Part shown: piece after piece, positions 27,832-37,085 of the stretch
Layout: each line of letters opens with the position of its first letter
How positions within the stretch are numbered: the first letter of the stretch is position 1
Assembly: GCF_014764405.1 (NCBI RefSeq)
Contig: NZ_CP061725.1
Span: 310,001-374,000 of the forward strand
From: Micromonospora craniellae
GTDB lineage: Bacteria; Actinomycetota; Actinomycetes; Mycobacteriales; Micromonosporaceae
Direction of reading: 5' to 3'
DNA length: 64,000 bases
Position numbers and translations under genes: made by a program
The notes under the pieces: model-generated
Databases searched by the model: none
What the model saw: the letters and a program-made list of their open reading frames with translations, nothing else
What the model was told of the DNA's origin: nothing

Positions 27832-29259
27832 TCAGGTTGTCAGTGGTAGCAGGGTGAGGCGCTGCCAGCAGAGGGTGAACGCGTCGGCCCACGGCCAGGT
27901 CTCGGGGATGGACAGGACACGCCGGCGGGCGTGGGCGGCCAGTTTCGCGGGCAGGTGCAGCAGCCGGTAACGCAGTGTTGCGGGTTCGGCGTGGGCGAGG
28001 TCGTCCTGGTCGTGCAGGCCGAGCAACCGGGTCCAGGAAGTGATGTCCGCGGCGATGTTGGCGGCGAGGACCCAGCCGCGGTTGACGGTCCAGGCCTTCG
28101 ACGGCAGGTTCCGCAGGCCCATGGCCTTGTTCGTGCGCACCTTGTCTTCCACTCCTGCGTGCGAACGATGCAAAGCGTCGATCCATTGCGGCTGGTGCGA
28201 GCCCGGCACCCCGGCGATCCGGCTGATGTTGGTGGCGACGATCGCGTACCGCCAGCCGGTCCGCTTCTCCAGCGCGGTGAGATTCTTCGCGTGCCGGGCC
28301 GACGGCTTCGTGCGCCGCACGAGCAGCCGTAGCCGGCCGTTCCAGTTCTCCAGGCGCTGGTTGAGGCCGGTCAGTTCCGCGACATGCGCGGTGTCGACGG
28401 CCGTGCCGTCCTGGGCGAGGCCGTCGGTCCACGCTTCAGCAGGCAGTTGCTCGATCGCGATCTCGTCGGCGTCGGTGATCGTCCAGCCGACGGTGAACTT
28501 CACGCTGCGCCACAGCCGGTTCATCGCCTCGATGTGCTCGAGCAGGTCGTGGGTGGCACCGGCCCCATCGACCCTGATCAGAATCTTGCGCCGGTAGGCG
28601 ACCGGCAACTGAGCGATCGCCTCACCGAGAACCCGGATGTGATCGGCGACCGTATTCGAGCCGGCACTGCCGGGCCGCAGCAGCATGGCCAGGCATTCCG
28701 CGGTGTTCGCACACCACGCACCGAGCGGATGGAACCCGAAACCCTTCTTGAACGTGGCCGCCGCACCCTGCTTCGGTGAGTGAGCGGTGATCAGGGTGGC
28801 GTCCAGATCGATGACCACCCACCCGGACAGCAGCTTGCCCGCCACCGTCAGCCACGGGAACCCTTGCGGGCGGCGGGCGAGCAGGGCCCATACGTGAGCG
28901 CGGACCTTCGCCCGCGCTTTGCCGATCCGTTTCAGCGCGGTCTCGTCGAGACCGGCCAACGCTCGCCGGACGGTTGGCTCCGACGGCCGATCACCGAAGA
29001 CCAATCCCTGATGGGCGAGGACCGCGATGTCGGACATGCTCGTGGCGCCGAGCACGATCGCGACCGCGAGTGAGACCAGGACCGTGCCGCGATCCCACCA
29101 CCCAGGGCCCTTGCCGCGCGGTAGCACCTTGTTCAAACCGCTGGTCAGACCGGTCCGATCTGCGCATTTGCGCAGCAGGACCGCACCCGCGTGACCGACC
29201 AGACCCTTCCCGCCCGCGCCGACGACCAGCCGCTGATCCCACCCGCTACCCTTACTCAC
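27832..29259 (-). CDS. IS1380-family transposase
   Basis: A 475-residue DDE transposase, apparently complete. It begins with a conserved VVGAGGKGLVGHAGAVLLR region and includes GATSMSDIAVLAHQ. The first catalytic Asp is in GWVVIDLDATLITAHSPKQGAA, followed by KILIRVDGAGATHDLLEHI with the second. The C-terminal region has HRSHAGVEDKVRTNKAMGLRNLPS with the likely Glu. It lies within the IS66 element and is oriented opposite to the IS66 transposase. Confidence 0.92.
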   Translation of the reverse strand: MSKGSGWDQRLVVGAGGKGLVGHAGAVLLRKCADRTGLTSGLNKVLPRGKGPGWWDRGTVLVSLAVAIVLGATSMSDIAVLAHQGLVFGDRPSEPTVRRALAGLDETALKRIGKARAKVRAHVWALLARRPQGFPWLTVAGKLLSGWVVIDLDATLITAHSPKQGAAATFKKGFGFHPLGAWCANTAECLAMLLRPGSAGSNTVADHIRVLGEAIAQLPVAYRRKILIRVDGAGATHDLLEHIEAMNRLWRSVKFTVGWTITDADEIAIEQLPAEAWTDGLAQDGTAVDTAHVAELTGLNQRLENWNGRLRLLVRRTKPSARHAKNLTALEKRTGWRYAIVATNISRIAGVPGSHQPQWIDALHRSHAGVEDKVRTNKAMGLRNLPSKAWTVNRGWVLAANIAADITSWTRLLGLHDQDDLAHAEPATLRYRLLHLPAKLAAHARRRVLSIPETWPWADAFTLCWQRLTLLPLTT

Positions 29260-29386
29260 CAGAAAGGTGCACCCGCTTCTGCTGTGGACATGGACTCGAC
29301 ACCCAAATCCTTGCAGGTCAGGAGCACCTTTCGTTTATCGCCCTCGATCAGTCAAATCGCCTCTGACTCGGGGAGGTTGACCGTTC

Positions 29387-30835
29387 GTGCCCGCCGATCC
29401 TTCGCAGCCGTCGTATGAGCAGCTGCTTGCGCTGAACGCGGACCTGTTCGCCCGGTTGGATCAGGCGCTCGGGCGGATCGCGGAGCTGGAGGCTGACCTC
29501 AGTACGGCGAAGTGCCGGATCGCTGATCTGGAAGCCCAGCTGAAGCAGTCGTCGAAGAACTCCTCGAAACCGCCGTCGACGGACGGGCTGGCCAAGCCGG
29601 CACCCAAATCTTTGCGCGGTAGGTCCGGGCGGGGGCCGGGGCGCCCGGCCGGGCAGCCCGGCGCCACTCTGGAGCAGGTCGCCGACCCCGACGTCATCGT
29701 GCGGCACACCCCCGAGGTGTGCGCGGGCTGCGACAACGATCTGGCCGGCGCGGCCGAAGTGTCCGTGACCCGGCGGCAGGTGTTCGACATTCCGGAACCG
29801 ACGGTCGTGGTGACCGAGCATCAGATCGTCACCCTCGCCTGCCCGTGTGGACATCGCACCACCGGCATCGGGCCCGCCGAGGCCACCGCGCCTGCCGTGT
29901 ACGGGCCGCGGATCGCCGCGATCGGGGTCTACCTGTTGCACGGGCAGTTCCTGTCGATCGGCCGTACCGCCGACGCGCTGCGGGACCTGTTCGGCCTGCC
30001 GGTCGCGGCGGCCACGGTCACCGCCTGGGTCAAACGCACCGCCCTCGGCATCATCGAGCAGGTGCTGCCGGTGATCCGCGACCGGATCCGGCAGGCGCCG
30101 GTCGTGCACTTCGACGAGACCGGGATGCGCGTCGAAGGCCGTCTGGCCTGGCTGCACTCCGCGTCCACCGGCACCGACGTGCTCCTCACGGCGCACCGCA
30201 GACGCGGCGCCGCCGCCATTGACGACGCCGGTGTCCTGCCCGGCTTCACCGGTGTCGCCGTGCACGACGCGTGGGCGCCATACGACACCTACACCAGCGC
30301 CAACCACGCCCTGTGCAACGCCCACGTGCTGCGTGAACTGGTCTACGTCACCGACACCGCCACCGGCCCCACCGCCGACCTCGCCACCCAAGCCATCAAC
30401 GCGCTGCGCCGGCTCAACCGCCTGGCCGACGACGCCCACACCGGGCAGGACACAGCGAACCCGGACGCCCTACGCGAGCAGCAGTACCTGCTGCGCTCCG
30501 CCGTCGTGCTCGGCGCGCAGGCCACCGCCGGCCGCGACGGCAAACTCCAGCGCAAACACCACGCCCTGTTCGTCCGGCTCCGCGACCGCCGCGACGACTA
30601 CCTACGATTCGTCACCGACCCGGCCGTCCCCTTCGACAACAACGCCGCCGAACAGACCATCCGTATGCCGAAACTACGGATCAAGGTCTCCGGAAGCATG
30701 CGCACCATGACCGGCGCCGAACACTTCGCCGCCATCCGCAGCTACACCGCCACCGCCATCCGCCAAGGCAACAACATGCTCGACGCCCTGATCCAAGCCG
30801 TCACCGGAAACCCCTGGATCCCCGCCACCACCTGA
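29387..30835 (+). CDS. IS66-family transposase (TnpC type)
   Basis: A 482-residue transposase with the family order: an N-terminal coiled coil (RLDQALGRIAELEADLSTAKCRIADLEAQL split over residues 20-50), the SSKNSSKPPS basic motif, a zinc-ribbon (VCAGCDND ... ACPCGHRT) and the DDE domain. The first Asp is in VVHFDETGMRVEG, the second in VAVHDAWAPYDTY and the Glu in PFDNNAAEQTIRM. The GTG start follows GGGGAGG. It is complete, so this element may be capable of moving. Confidence 0.93.
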   Translation: MPADPSQPSYEQLLALNADLFARLDQALGRIAELEADLSTAKCRIADLEAQLKQSSKNSSKPPSTDGLAKPAPKSLRGRSGRGPGRPAGQPGATLEQVADPDVIVRHTPEVCAGCDNDLAGAAEVSVTRRQVFDIPEPTVVVTEHQIVTLACPCGHRTTGIGPAEATAPAVYGPRIAAIGVYLLHGQFLSIGRTADALRDLFGLPVAAATVTAWVKRTALGIIEQVLPVIRDRIRQAPVVHFDETGMRVEGRLAWLHSASTGTDVLLTAHRRRGAAAIDDAGVLPGFTGVAVHDAWAPYDTYTSANHALCNAHVLRELVYVTDTATGPTADLATQAINALRRLNRLADDAHTGQDTANPDALREQQYLLRSAVVLGAQATAGRDGKLQRKHHALFVRLRDRRDDYLRFVTDPAVPFDNNAAEQTIRMPKLRIKVSGSMRTMTGAEHFAAIRSYTATAIRQGNNMLDALIQAVTGNPWIPATT

Positions 30836-31119
30836 GCAAATCGGCGTACACGCATACCCGATGTTCCAGCACCTATCCAGTTACCGCAGGTAAACGCCGT
30901 CATCCTGGGCAAATAGCAGGCGCATATTGCGGAGGAGTTGCATGTCGGCGAACCAGAGCGGATCCGAGCCGAACAGTCCGTCGTTGTCCTTGGTCGCCGC
31001 GACGAGCAGCCACCAAAACGGCAGCAGGAAATAGACGACGAACAGGGCCATGACTGCGTTTGCGGCGACGGTGCCACCGCTGCGTCGCGCCCGCTGGATG
31101 ACCTTTTCGGTCGGGGTGC

Positions 31120-32070
31120 TCATCGCAGCGAACTCCTTTTCCGCGTGGCGAAAAGGAAGATGTAGGAACCCACGAAGACCACCGCGCCGAGTAGGAACGA
31201 GATGGCCGCAGAGTAGTTGTACTGCTGGTACGAGAACGCCTGGTTGTAGGCATAGACGTTGGGCGTGTAGCTATTGGTGATCGCTCCCGGGTTGAGTGGC
31301 TGCAGGATGAGTGGCTCAGTGAAGAACTGGAGCGTGCCGACGATCGTGAAGACGGTGCAGAGCACCAGGGCTCCAGAGATTATCGGTGTCTTGATCCGCA
31401 CAGCGACTTGTACCGCTCCCGCACCGTCGATTCTGGCGGACTCGTAGATCTCTCGGGGCACACCCTGCAGTGCCGCGTACAGCACGATCATGTTGTAACC
31501 GGCCCACTGCCAGGTAACAAGATTGCCCAACGAGGCCAGGACGGTGCCACCGGCCAGAAAGTCGATTCCGGTGAATCGGAGCGGACCCGTGTTCTCGCTG
31601 TACAGGAAACCCCACATCAGCGTGCCGATGACCACCGGCACGGCGTACGGCACGAAGGCCGCCAGCCGTAGTGTCCGTCCGAGACGTGAGCCGACCCCGT
31701 CGACCAACAGGGCCAGTAGGAGAGCAACGCCGATCATCACCGGTGTCTGCACGAGCCCGAAGACAAGCACCCGCACCGCACCCGACCGTAGCTCGGGGTC
31801 ACCGAATGCCTGGCGGTAGTTGTCGGCCGCGGCGAAGACCTCGCCCTCCAGCAGAGTAGAGCGGTACAGGCTGAGTTTGACCGCGTAGCCCATCGGCAAC
31901 AGCAGGAACACGACGAGCAGCACCGCGAACGGCGCGACGAACAGCCATCCGACAGCCGATTGCCGGCCGTTTCGACGTCTGCTGGCTGCGGAACGCCGCC
32001 CGCCATCGCGGCGCACGGGCTCCGTAGCCGCCGAAGTGGCGGCTACGGAGGCCGGTCGGGTCCGAATCAC
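31120..32070 (-). CDS. Sugar ABC transporter permease (MalF-like)
   Basis: A 316-residue inner-membrane permease with six membrane segments and the EAA coupling loop (PREIYESARIDGAGAVQVAVRIKTP). A basic N-terminal tail (RRRNGR) precedes the first helix VGWLFVAPFAVLLVVFLLLP. Its GTG start overlaps the stop of the binding-protein gene as GTGA, and its own stop overlaps the second permease as ATGA, a tightly coupled three-gene transporter operon. It is itself intact, but both flanking partners are disrupted by IS elements, so the transporter should not assemble. As is common for this family, the ATPase is not encoded here and is probably a shared MsiK-type subunit. Confidence 0.92.
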   Translation of the reverse strand: MIRTRPASVAATSAATEPVRRDGGRRSAASRRRNGRQSAVGWLFVAPFAVLLVVFLLLPMGYAVKLSLYRSTLLEGEVFAAADNYRQAFGDPELRSGAVRVLVFGLVQTPVMIGVALLLALLVDGVGSRLGRTLRLAAFVPYAVPVVIGTLMWGFLYSENTGPLRFTGIDFLAGGTVLASLGNLVTWQWAGYNMIVLYAALQGVPREIYESARIDGAGAVQVAVRIKTPIISGALVLCTVFTIVGTLQFFTEPLILQPLNPGAITNSYTPNVYAYNQAFSYQQYNYSAAISFLLGAVVFVGSYIFLFATRKRSSLR

Positions 32071-33185
32071 TGGGCTACCTGGAAGCCCTGTTGCGACGCG
32101 TATGTCGTGATGTTCTGTTGGACGGTGTCCAGCGCGTCCGGCCACGACGTCTTCTTCTCCACCGCCTGGCCCACGGCAGTGGTCAACTGGTTGAAGCTGT
32201 AGCTGTTGAACGGGCTCCACGCGAACTCTTCGATGCCGTTGTAAGCCGGCACGAACACCTCGTTGACCTGCTGGCCACCGAAGAACTCGTAGCTCTTCGT
32301 ACGGAAGTAGTCCCATTCGAGGATCGGCGTGGCGGTCGGGAACAGGAATGCCTCGTCAATGCCGATCTTCCACGCGTCCTTGTTGATCCCGAAGAGCTCC
32401 ATGGCGACCTTCGTCGCCTGCTCGGGGTGTTTCGTCTGGTCAGTCACCGCGAACGACGACCCGCCCCAGTCCCCCTGGGCGTCCTCCCCGGCGACCCACT
32501 GCGGGAGCGGCGCTGCCCGCCACTTGCCCGCGGTTGTCTTCGCCACACTCGCGAGGTAGCCGGGACCCCACCCCGCCGCCAGATAGGTCGCATACTTCCC
32601 GCTACCCAGTCCGTTGTAGAAGTCGGTCGTTCCGTAGGCGGCGGTGTCGGCCAGACCGGCGTCGACCATGTCCTGCCAGTACGCCATCACCCGTTTGGCG
32701 GGCTCCTCGTTAACGCTAACATTGATGTGCTGCGGATTCGCGACGTCGTAGTCGAACGGCCGCGCGCCGGCCTGCCACATCAGTCCGGTCATGAACCCGC
32801 CGTCGTTCGCCCCGAAGTCGGTCATGAACGTGTCAGGTGCGGCAGCCTTCAACTTCTGCGCCTGTTCCTTGAATTCCGCCCAGGTCGTCGGCACGCTCAA
32901 CCCGTACTGCTGGAAGATGTCCTGCCGATACAGCATCGCCATCGGGCCGGCGTCGACCGGGATGGCATAGACGGCGTCGCCGTTGCTGACCTGTTTCCAC
33001 GCCCAGTCGACGTAGTTTCCCTTGAGGTCATTGGCCCCGTACTTACCCATGTCCACGAGATGCTTGGTGAGCTGGAACGTCGGCAGCTCCTGAAACTCGA
33101 GCATCACCACGTCAGGGGCACCCTTACCGGCCTTGAGCGCCGTCTGCAGCCAGGGCGTTCGCAAGGTCGAGGTATGTCCGTTCTA

Positions 33186-34166
33186 GACGAGTAGTTCCGA
33201 AGTCAGGGGTCGATGTCTGGGCATGAAGAGAGGGCATCCAAGATCATGGTGTGACGCAAGACCTGGATACCCTCTTGACCGCACTGTACGTGAAGATCGA
33301 CGACAGCATCCGCACCCCCCGGTGGCGGGGACGGCCGCCGCTACTGACCGACTCCGAACTGGTATGCCTCGCGGTGGCGCAGGTCCTGCTCGGTGCCCGC
33401 TCTGAGGCGCACTGGATCCGCTACGCCCGTATCCACCTGCGCCCCTGGTTTCCCTACCTGCCGCAGCGGCCGGGCTACAACAAACGGCTCCGCGCTGCCC
33501 TGCCGCTGATCAAAAAGGTCATCCGGGACCTGGCCCGCGACAGTGACTTCTGGTTCGACCACCACTGGATCGTCGACTCCACCCCCATCCCGTGCGGCAT
33601 GTCCCGCCCCACCGCCCAGCGCTCAGACCTCGCCGGCTGGGCCGGATACGGCTACTGCGCCTCCCATTCCCGCTTCTTCTGGGGACTCCGGCTCTACCTG
33701 GTCTGCACCCCGACCGGGATGCCGATCCTGTGGGCCCTCGCGAACCCGAAGATCGGCGAGCGAGAGGTCCTCGCCGCGATGCTGGACGTCGAGGCCGGCG
33801 TGGTGGCAGAGCACGACAGGATCCTGCTGATCAGCGACAAGGGATTCGCCTCCAAGCCATTCGAGCGGCAGTTGGCCGAGCAGGGCATCGAACTGCTGCG
33901 CCCGTCCCGCAAGAAGGAGAAGGCCCGCTACGGCGAGCCGATGCTCAAGAAGGTCCGCCAGTTGATCGAGTCGGTCAACGACACCCTCAAAGGCCAGCTT
34001 GACCTGGAACAACACGGCGGACGAACCTTCGACGGTGTGGCCGTCCGGGTCGCCCAACGCCTCCTCGCCATGACCGCGGCGATCTGGCACAACAACAAGA
34101 CCGGCGCACCCGTCACCCGGTCACTGATCGCCTACGACCACTGACCGCAATTCGGAACAACTCGTC
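33186..34166. mobile_element. IS982-family element inserted at the ISAs1 transposase stop codon
   Basis: The ends GACGAGTAGTTCCGAA (left) and, read inward from the right, GACGAGTTGTTCCGAA are matching inverted repeats. The flanks share only TA. The insertion falls inside the TAG stop codon of the ISAs1 transposase, and the IS end base recreates a TAG, so the interrupted frame is unchanged. Confidence 0.75.
33251..34144 (+). CDS. IS982-family transposase
   Basis: A 297-residue transposase (GTG start) of the IS982 family. The N-terminal region has LLTALYVKIDDSI and LTDSELVCLAVAQ. The catalytic core has the first Asp in HWIVDSTPIPCGM, the second in RILLISDKGFASKPFE and the Glu near VRQLIESVNDTLKGQLDLE. 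The C-terminal helix VAVRVAQRLLAMTAAIWHN is typical. It has no internal stops and appears functional. Confidence 0.9.
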   Translation: MTQDLDTLLTALYVKIDDSIRTPRWRGRPPLLTDSELVCLAVAQVLLGARSEAHWIRYARIHLRPWFPYLPQRPGYNKRLRAALPLIKKVIRDLARDSDFWFDHHWIVDSTPIPCGMSRPTAQRSDLAGWAGYGYCASHSRFFWGLRLYLVCTPTGMPILWALANPKIGEREVLAAMLDVEAGVVAEHDRILLISDKGFASKPFERQLAEQGIELLRPSRKKEKARYGEPMLKKVRQLIESVNDTLKGQLDLEQHGGRTFDGVAVRVAQRLLAMTAAIWHNNKTGAPVTRSLIAYDH

Positions 34167-35350
34167 TAGGTGAGTCCGAGTATTTGTAGGGATCGGTATG
34201 GATCTCGGCTGTTTCGGCGCAGGGTTGCTGCGATCGAGGTGGCGCCGTTGAGGCGGAGGAGGCTGATCGCGGTGTTGCGAAGGGTGGCCAGGGCGCGAGG
34301 CGCGTTGCCTGTGCGTAGCCGGCTGGCGTCCTCGCGGTAGGTGGTGTCGCGAATATGGTGAAGGACCTCGATGGCCCAGTGTCCGCGTAGCCAGTCGGCC
34401 AGGTCAGCGGGACCGGCCGCGGCTGCGGTCAGGCTGGTGATCGCGTACACGGTGACGGTGGACCAACGTCCGGTGGCCGGGTTGTGTCGGCGGCGCCGGA
34501 TACGCAGGGCCTGGGCCGCGTGTGGGAAGTCCAGCGCGAGCGGCCCCAGACAGGTGACCGCCTGCAACTCCCGGATGTCGTAGCGGCCGTGCCCGCGCTC
34601 ACGGGTGGCGTCCAGGGCGGGGATCTTCCCCCAGGGCAGGGCCTTGACCTGTCGGTAGAGCCGTGGCTGATTGCGCTTGACGACGAAGACGTATCCGGCG
34701 TGTTTGTCCTCGACCAGCCAGCGGGCATGCTCGCGCTGGGTGTGCAGCGCGTCCGCCGTGATGACCGCCCCGGCCAGGTCCAGACCGTCGAGCAACGGCT
34801 GGAACCGGCTGATCTCATTCGTCTTCCCATTAACGTCGATCTGCGCCAGGACGATCTGCTCGGCCTGGTCCAACGCGGCCAGCAGGTGCGCCTGAGACCC
34901 GGCCGGGCCGCTGCCACGCAGCGTCTTGCCGTCAACGGCGATCACCCGCCGACCCCGCCCGGTCACACCGGCCCGGCCGAGCAGCCAGCGACACACCGCG
35001 GCATCCAACGCGTCGGCGTCGATGCCGGCCAGCACCCGGCCCAGCGTGCCGTCATCAGGCACCCGCCGGGCCCCGGTCAAGGCGTCGCGGGCCGCGCCGA
35101 GACGGTCCCACACCGCGTCCGGCAGATCCGCAGCCCACTCGACGATCTCCACGACCCGGCTGGATCCCGAGAGCACCGCCGCGATCGCCATCGCGAGCAG
35201 CCCCGGCAGCGCATAGATCCGACCCCGGGCATCACGCGGGTCCGGCACCTCGGCAAGGACCTGCAGCAACCCCGGCGTGTCCCGCTCCGACAACGGCGAC
35301 ACGCCACCCAGGCGTGCGGACAACCCGCCGATCAACAATGATGCTTCCAC
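34166..35350 (-). CDS. ISAs1-family transposase
   Basis: A 394-residue transposase of the ISAs1 family. It has an N-terminal DDE_Tnp_1-associated domain (VPDPRDARGRIYALPGLLAMAIAAVLSG split over residues 34-62). The catalytic core is RRVIAVDGKTLRGSG with the first Asp, AGAVITADALHTQREHARWL with the second, and the C-terminal HWAIEVLHHIRDTTYREDAS with the Glu. Its TAG stop is completed by the first base of the neighbouring IS982 element, without change to the protein. It appears intact. Confidence 0.92.
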   Translation of the reverse strand: MEASLLIGGLSARLGGVSPLSERDTPGLLQVLAEVPDPRDARGRIYALPGLLAMAIAAVLSGSSRVVEIVEWAADLPDAVWDRLGAARDALTGARRVPDDGTLGRVLAGIDADALDAAVCRWLLGRAGVTGRGRRVIAVDGKTLRGSGPAGSQAHLLAALDQAEQIVLAQIDVNGKTNEISRFQPLLDGLDLAGAVITADALHTQREHARWLVEDKHAGYVFVVKRNQPRLYRQVKALPWGKIPALDATRERGHGRYDIRELQAVTCLGPLALDFPHAAQALRIRRRRHNPATGRWSTVTVYAITSLTAAAAGPADLADWLRGHWAIEVLHHIRDTTYREDASRLRTGNAPRALATLRNTAISLLRLNGATSIAATLRRNSRDPYRSLQILGLT

Positions 35351-35926
35351 GAGCGCGGTCTTCCTCGATCATCCAGTCTAGACACCTGAATGATCACCAG
35401 AAGGCCGCGCTCTCTCACGTACCCGCCGGAACCGGCGTGACTACCCCACAATCGGCAATCCGGTCATCTCACTACCTTGCGAACGCCCTGCGTCTGCAGC
35501 TTGGTGTACTGGTCCTGGCCGGTCCCCGCATTGGTCCACTCGATACGGATGTCGCTGTGGGTGCGGTTGAACAGGTCGACCACCCCCTGGAAGGCCGGAT
35601 ACCACGCCCACACCTTGATCGTGACCGGACCATCCTGCTTGTCACCGCTGTTCGTGCTGCACGCCACCAACAGCAGGGCGGCGAGTGCCGCCAACACCGC
35701 AGCCAGCGGCCTGCGTCCTAGACTGGAACTCCTGGCACTCACTGGACTCCTCCATCGGAGATCGGCTGCTGGATCGCAGCCGAGACGTGTGTGTCACGAA
35801 GGCCGGTCGCGGTGCGGACACACCGCGACCGGCCACCTCAATCGCGGCATATTCCGCCTGACCGCGCTGCGCCACACAAAGGTGAACCGCCGTTGCGAAC
35901 ACCCCTGGCACCCCTGGTAACGTCGC

Positions 35927-35942
35927 TTTGCAGCGCTGCAAA
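35927..35942. promoter_or_regulatory. Perfect palindromic LacI-family operator
   Basis: TTTGCAGCGCTGCAAA is a perfect 16-bp palindrome with the central CG usual for LacI-family sites. It is 85 bases upstream of the lacI-type gene and in the spacer shared with the divergent transporter operon. It is the probable site through which the regulator controls both. Confidence 0.72.
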
Positions 35943-36026
35943 CAGGATGCCCGGCCCATCGATGGACGGCAAGAGGTAACCTGCCGGAAACTCGCCGCGG
36001 CTCCGGCACGACGGAGGAAGGCCAGG

Positions 36027-37067
36027 ATGCACCGGGATGTCACCCTACGTGAGGTGGCCCAGCTGGCCGGCGTCTCCAGCCGGACAGTGTCCAATGTCGT
36101 CAACGGCTATGCCAACGTCACCGATCACACCCGCGCCCGCGTCATGCAAGCCGTCGAGGAACTCGGCTACCGGCCCAACGTCCTGGCGCGCAACCTCGCA
36201 CAGGGCCGCTCCGGGCAGATCGCCGTCGTCGTGCCCTACCTCGACACGCCCTACTTCTCTGAGTTACTGCAGGGCATCATCCGTGCCGCACGGGTACAGG
36301 GTTACAACGTGCTCGTCGACCAGACCGACGGCGACCCCGACCACGAGCGGATGCTCATCCACCACGGCCGCAGCCGCCTGCTCTTCGATGGCGTCATCCT
36401 CAGTCCACTCGGCCTCGACCAGCAGGCCCTGGCCGACCACGATCCCCGTCTCCCACTCGTGGTCCTGGGCGAGCGCGTCAGCCAGGGAACGTTCGACCAC
36501 GTCGGCATCGACGACGTCACGGCGTCCCGACAGGCCACCGAGCACCTGCTGGACCTCGGACGCACGCGCCTCGCCGCGATCGGCGACCAGCCCTACCCCA
36601 CCGGCGAGGCAGCACAGCTGCGCACGCGCGGGTTCCGCGAGGCGCACCAGCGAAGGGGCGCACGCGTGCACGAGGACCTCATCGTCCGAACCCCCAGGTT
36701 CAACCGCGCCGACGGCGCAGGCGCGATGCGACATTTGCTCGACCTACCGGAGCCGCCTGACGCCGTGTTCTGTTACAGCGACCTCGTAGCACTGGGAGCG
36801 ATTCACGCACTCACCGAGCGCGGCTTGCGGGTGCCCGAGGACGTCGCCGTGATCGGCTACGACGACATCGAGGACGGCGCCTACGCGAACCCACCGGTGA
36901 GCACCGTCTCCCCCGACAAGGAATTGATCGCGACGACCGCCGTTGAGCGCGTGCTCCTGCGAATCGCCAGCCGTACGCCACCCCCCGGTATGGAACTGCG
37001 CGCACCGCACCGACTCGTGCTACGCCACAGCACCATCGGGCGAGTTGCGTCGAGCCGGCCGCGCTGA
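36027..37067 (+). CDS. LacI-family transcriptional regulator of the arabinan locus
   Basis: A 346-residue repressor. The N-terminal helix-turn-helix (TLREVAQLAGVSSRTVSNVV, residues 6-25) and hinge helix (GYRPNVLARNLA) precede a periplasmic-binding-protein-like sugar-sensing domain. That domain has VVVPYLDTPYFSELLQG, a conserved HVGIDDV strand and the late VIGYDDIEDGAYANPPVSTV motif. The ATG at 36027 has GGAGGAAGG upstream. It is transcribed divergently from the sugar-transporter genes across a 280-base spacer with a perfect palindromic operator, and probably represses them until arabino-oligosaccharide binds. It appears intact although its main target operon is broken. Confidence 0.93.
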   Translation: MHRDVTLREVAQLAGVSSRTVSNVVNGYANVTDHTRARVMQAVEELGYRPNVLARNLAQGRSGQIAVVVPYLDTPYFSELLQGIIRAARVQGYNVLVDQTDGDPDHERMLIHHGRSRLLFDGVILSPLGLDQQALADHDPRLPLVVLGERVSQGTFDHVGIDDVTASRQATEHLLDLGRTRLAAIGDQPYPTGEAAQLRTRGFREAHQRRGARVHEDLIVRTPRFNRADGAGAMRHLLDLPEPPDAVFCYSDLVALGAIHALTERGLRVPEDVAVIGYDDIEDGAYANPPVSTVSPDKELIATTAVERVLLRIASRTPPPGMELRAPHRLVLRHSTIGRVASSRPR

Positions 37068-37085
37068 GCGCCACGACGACAGCAT

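Larger units (their letters stand above)
27615..30884. mobile_element. IS66-family element carrying an inserted IS1380 element
   Basis: The ends are 15-bp perfect inverted repeats GTAACTGGATAGGTG (27615-27629) and complement (30870-30884), bordered by the 8-bp repeat CGCAGGTA (27607-27614 and 30885-30892). Both the GTAA ends and the 8-bp duplication are typical of IS66. It contains the tnpC-type transposase (plus strand) and, left of it, an IS1380-family transposase (minus strand). The IS1380 boundaries inside 27630-27831 and 29260-29386 are not resolved. No tnpA or tnpB is present, as in single-gene IS66 relatives. Confidence 0.88.
26967..31123 (-). pseudogene. Sugar ABC transporter permease (MalG-like), split by IS66
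   Basis: The 5' part (31123 to 30885) encodes the N-terminus and first membrane helix (VMALFVVYFLLPFWWLLVAA...). The 3' part (27606 to 26967) encodes the remaining five helices and the EAA loop (DEMLEAARIDGAGEFRVFRS). An IS66 element with 8-bp target duplication CGCAGGTA sits between them. Removing the IS and one duplicate gives a continuous 292-residue permease (879 coding bases) with the usual MalG features, so no other damage is seen. Its ATG overlaps the stop of the upstream permease as ATGA. The normal role would be import of arabino-oligosaccharides. Confidence 0.93.
33151..35490. mobile_element. ISAs1-family element, with an IS982-type element at its 3' end
   Basis: The ends CAGGGCGTTCGCAAGGT (33151) and complement (ending 35490) match the CAGGG ends of ISAs1, and the 9-10-bp target repeat fits this family. 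Subtracting the inserted IS982 gives about 1.36 kb, the usual ISAs1 size. Confidence 0.9.
32067..35742 (-). pseudogene. Sugar-binding lipoprotein of the ABC transporter, split by ISAs1
   Basis: The 5' part (35742 to 35491) encodes a lipoprotein signal with lipobox LLVAC and the start of a family-1 binding protein (VTIKVWAWYPAFQGVVDLFN). The 3' part (33140 to 32067) encodes the rest (APDVVMLEFQELPTFQLTKH to the C-terminus). ISAs1 lies between, with the roughly 10-bp repeat CGTCTGCAGC on both sides. On paper, excising it and one repeat joins ...YTKLQT to ALKAGKG... and yields an uninterrupted protein of 441 residues, the normal length. No second lesion is visible, so inactivation looks recent. 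Confidence 0.93.

Noticed and set aside
32700..32725. GTTAACGCTAAC inside the binding-protein gene, resembling a LacI operator
   Set aside because: It is within coding sequence far from any start and encodes conserved residues; probably chance.
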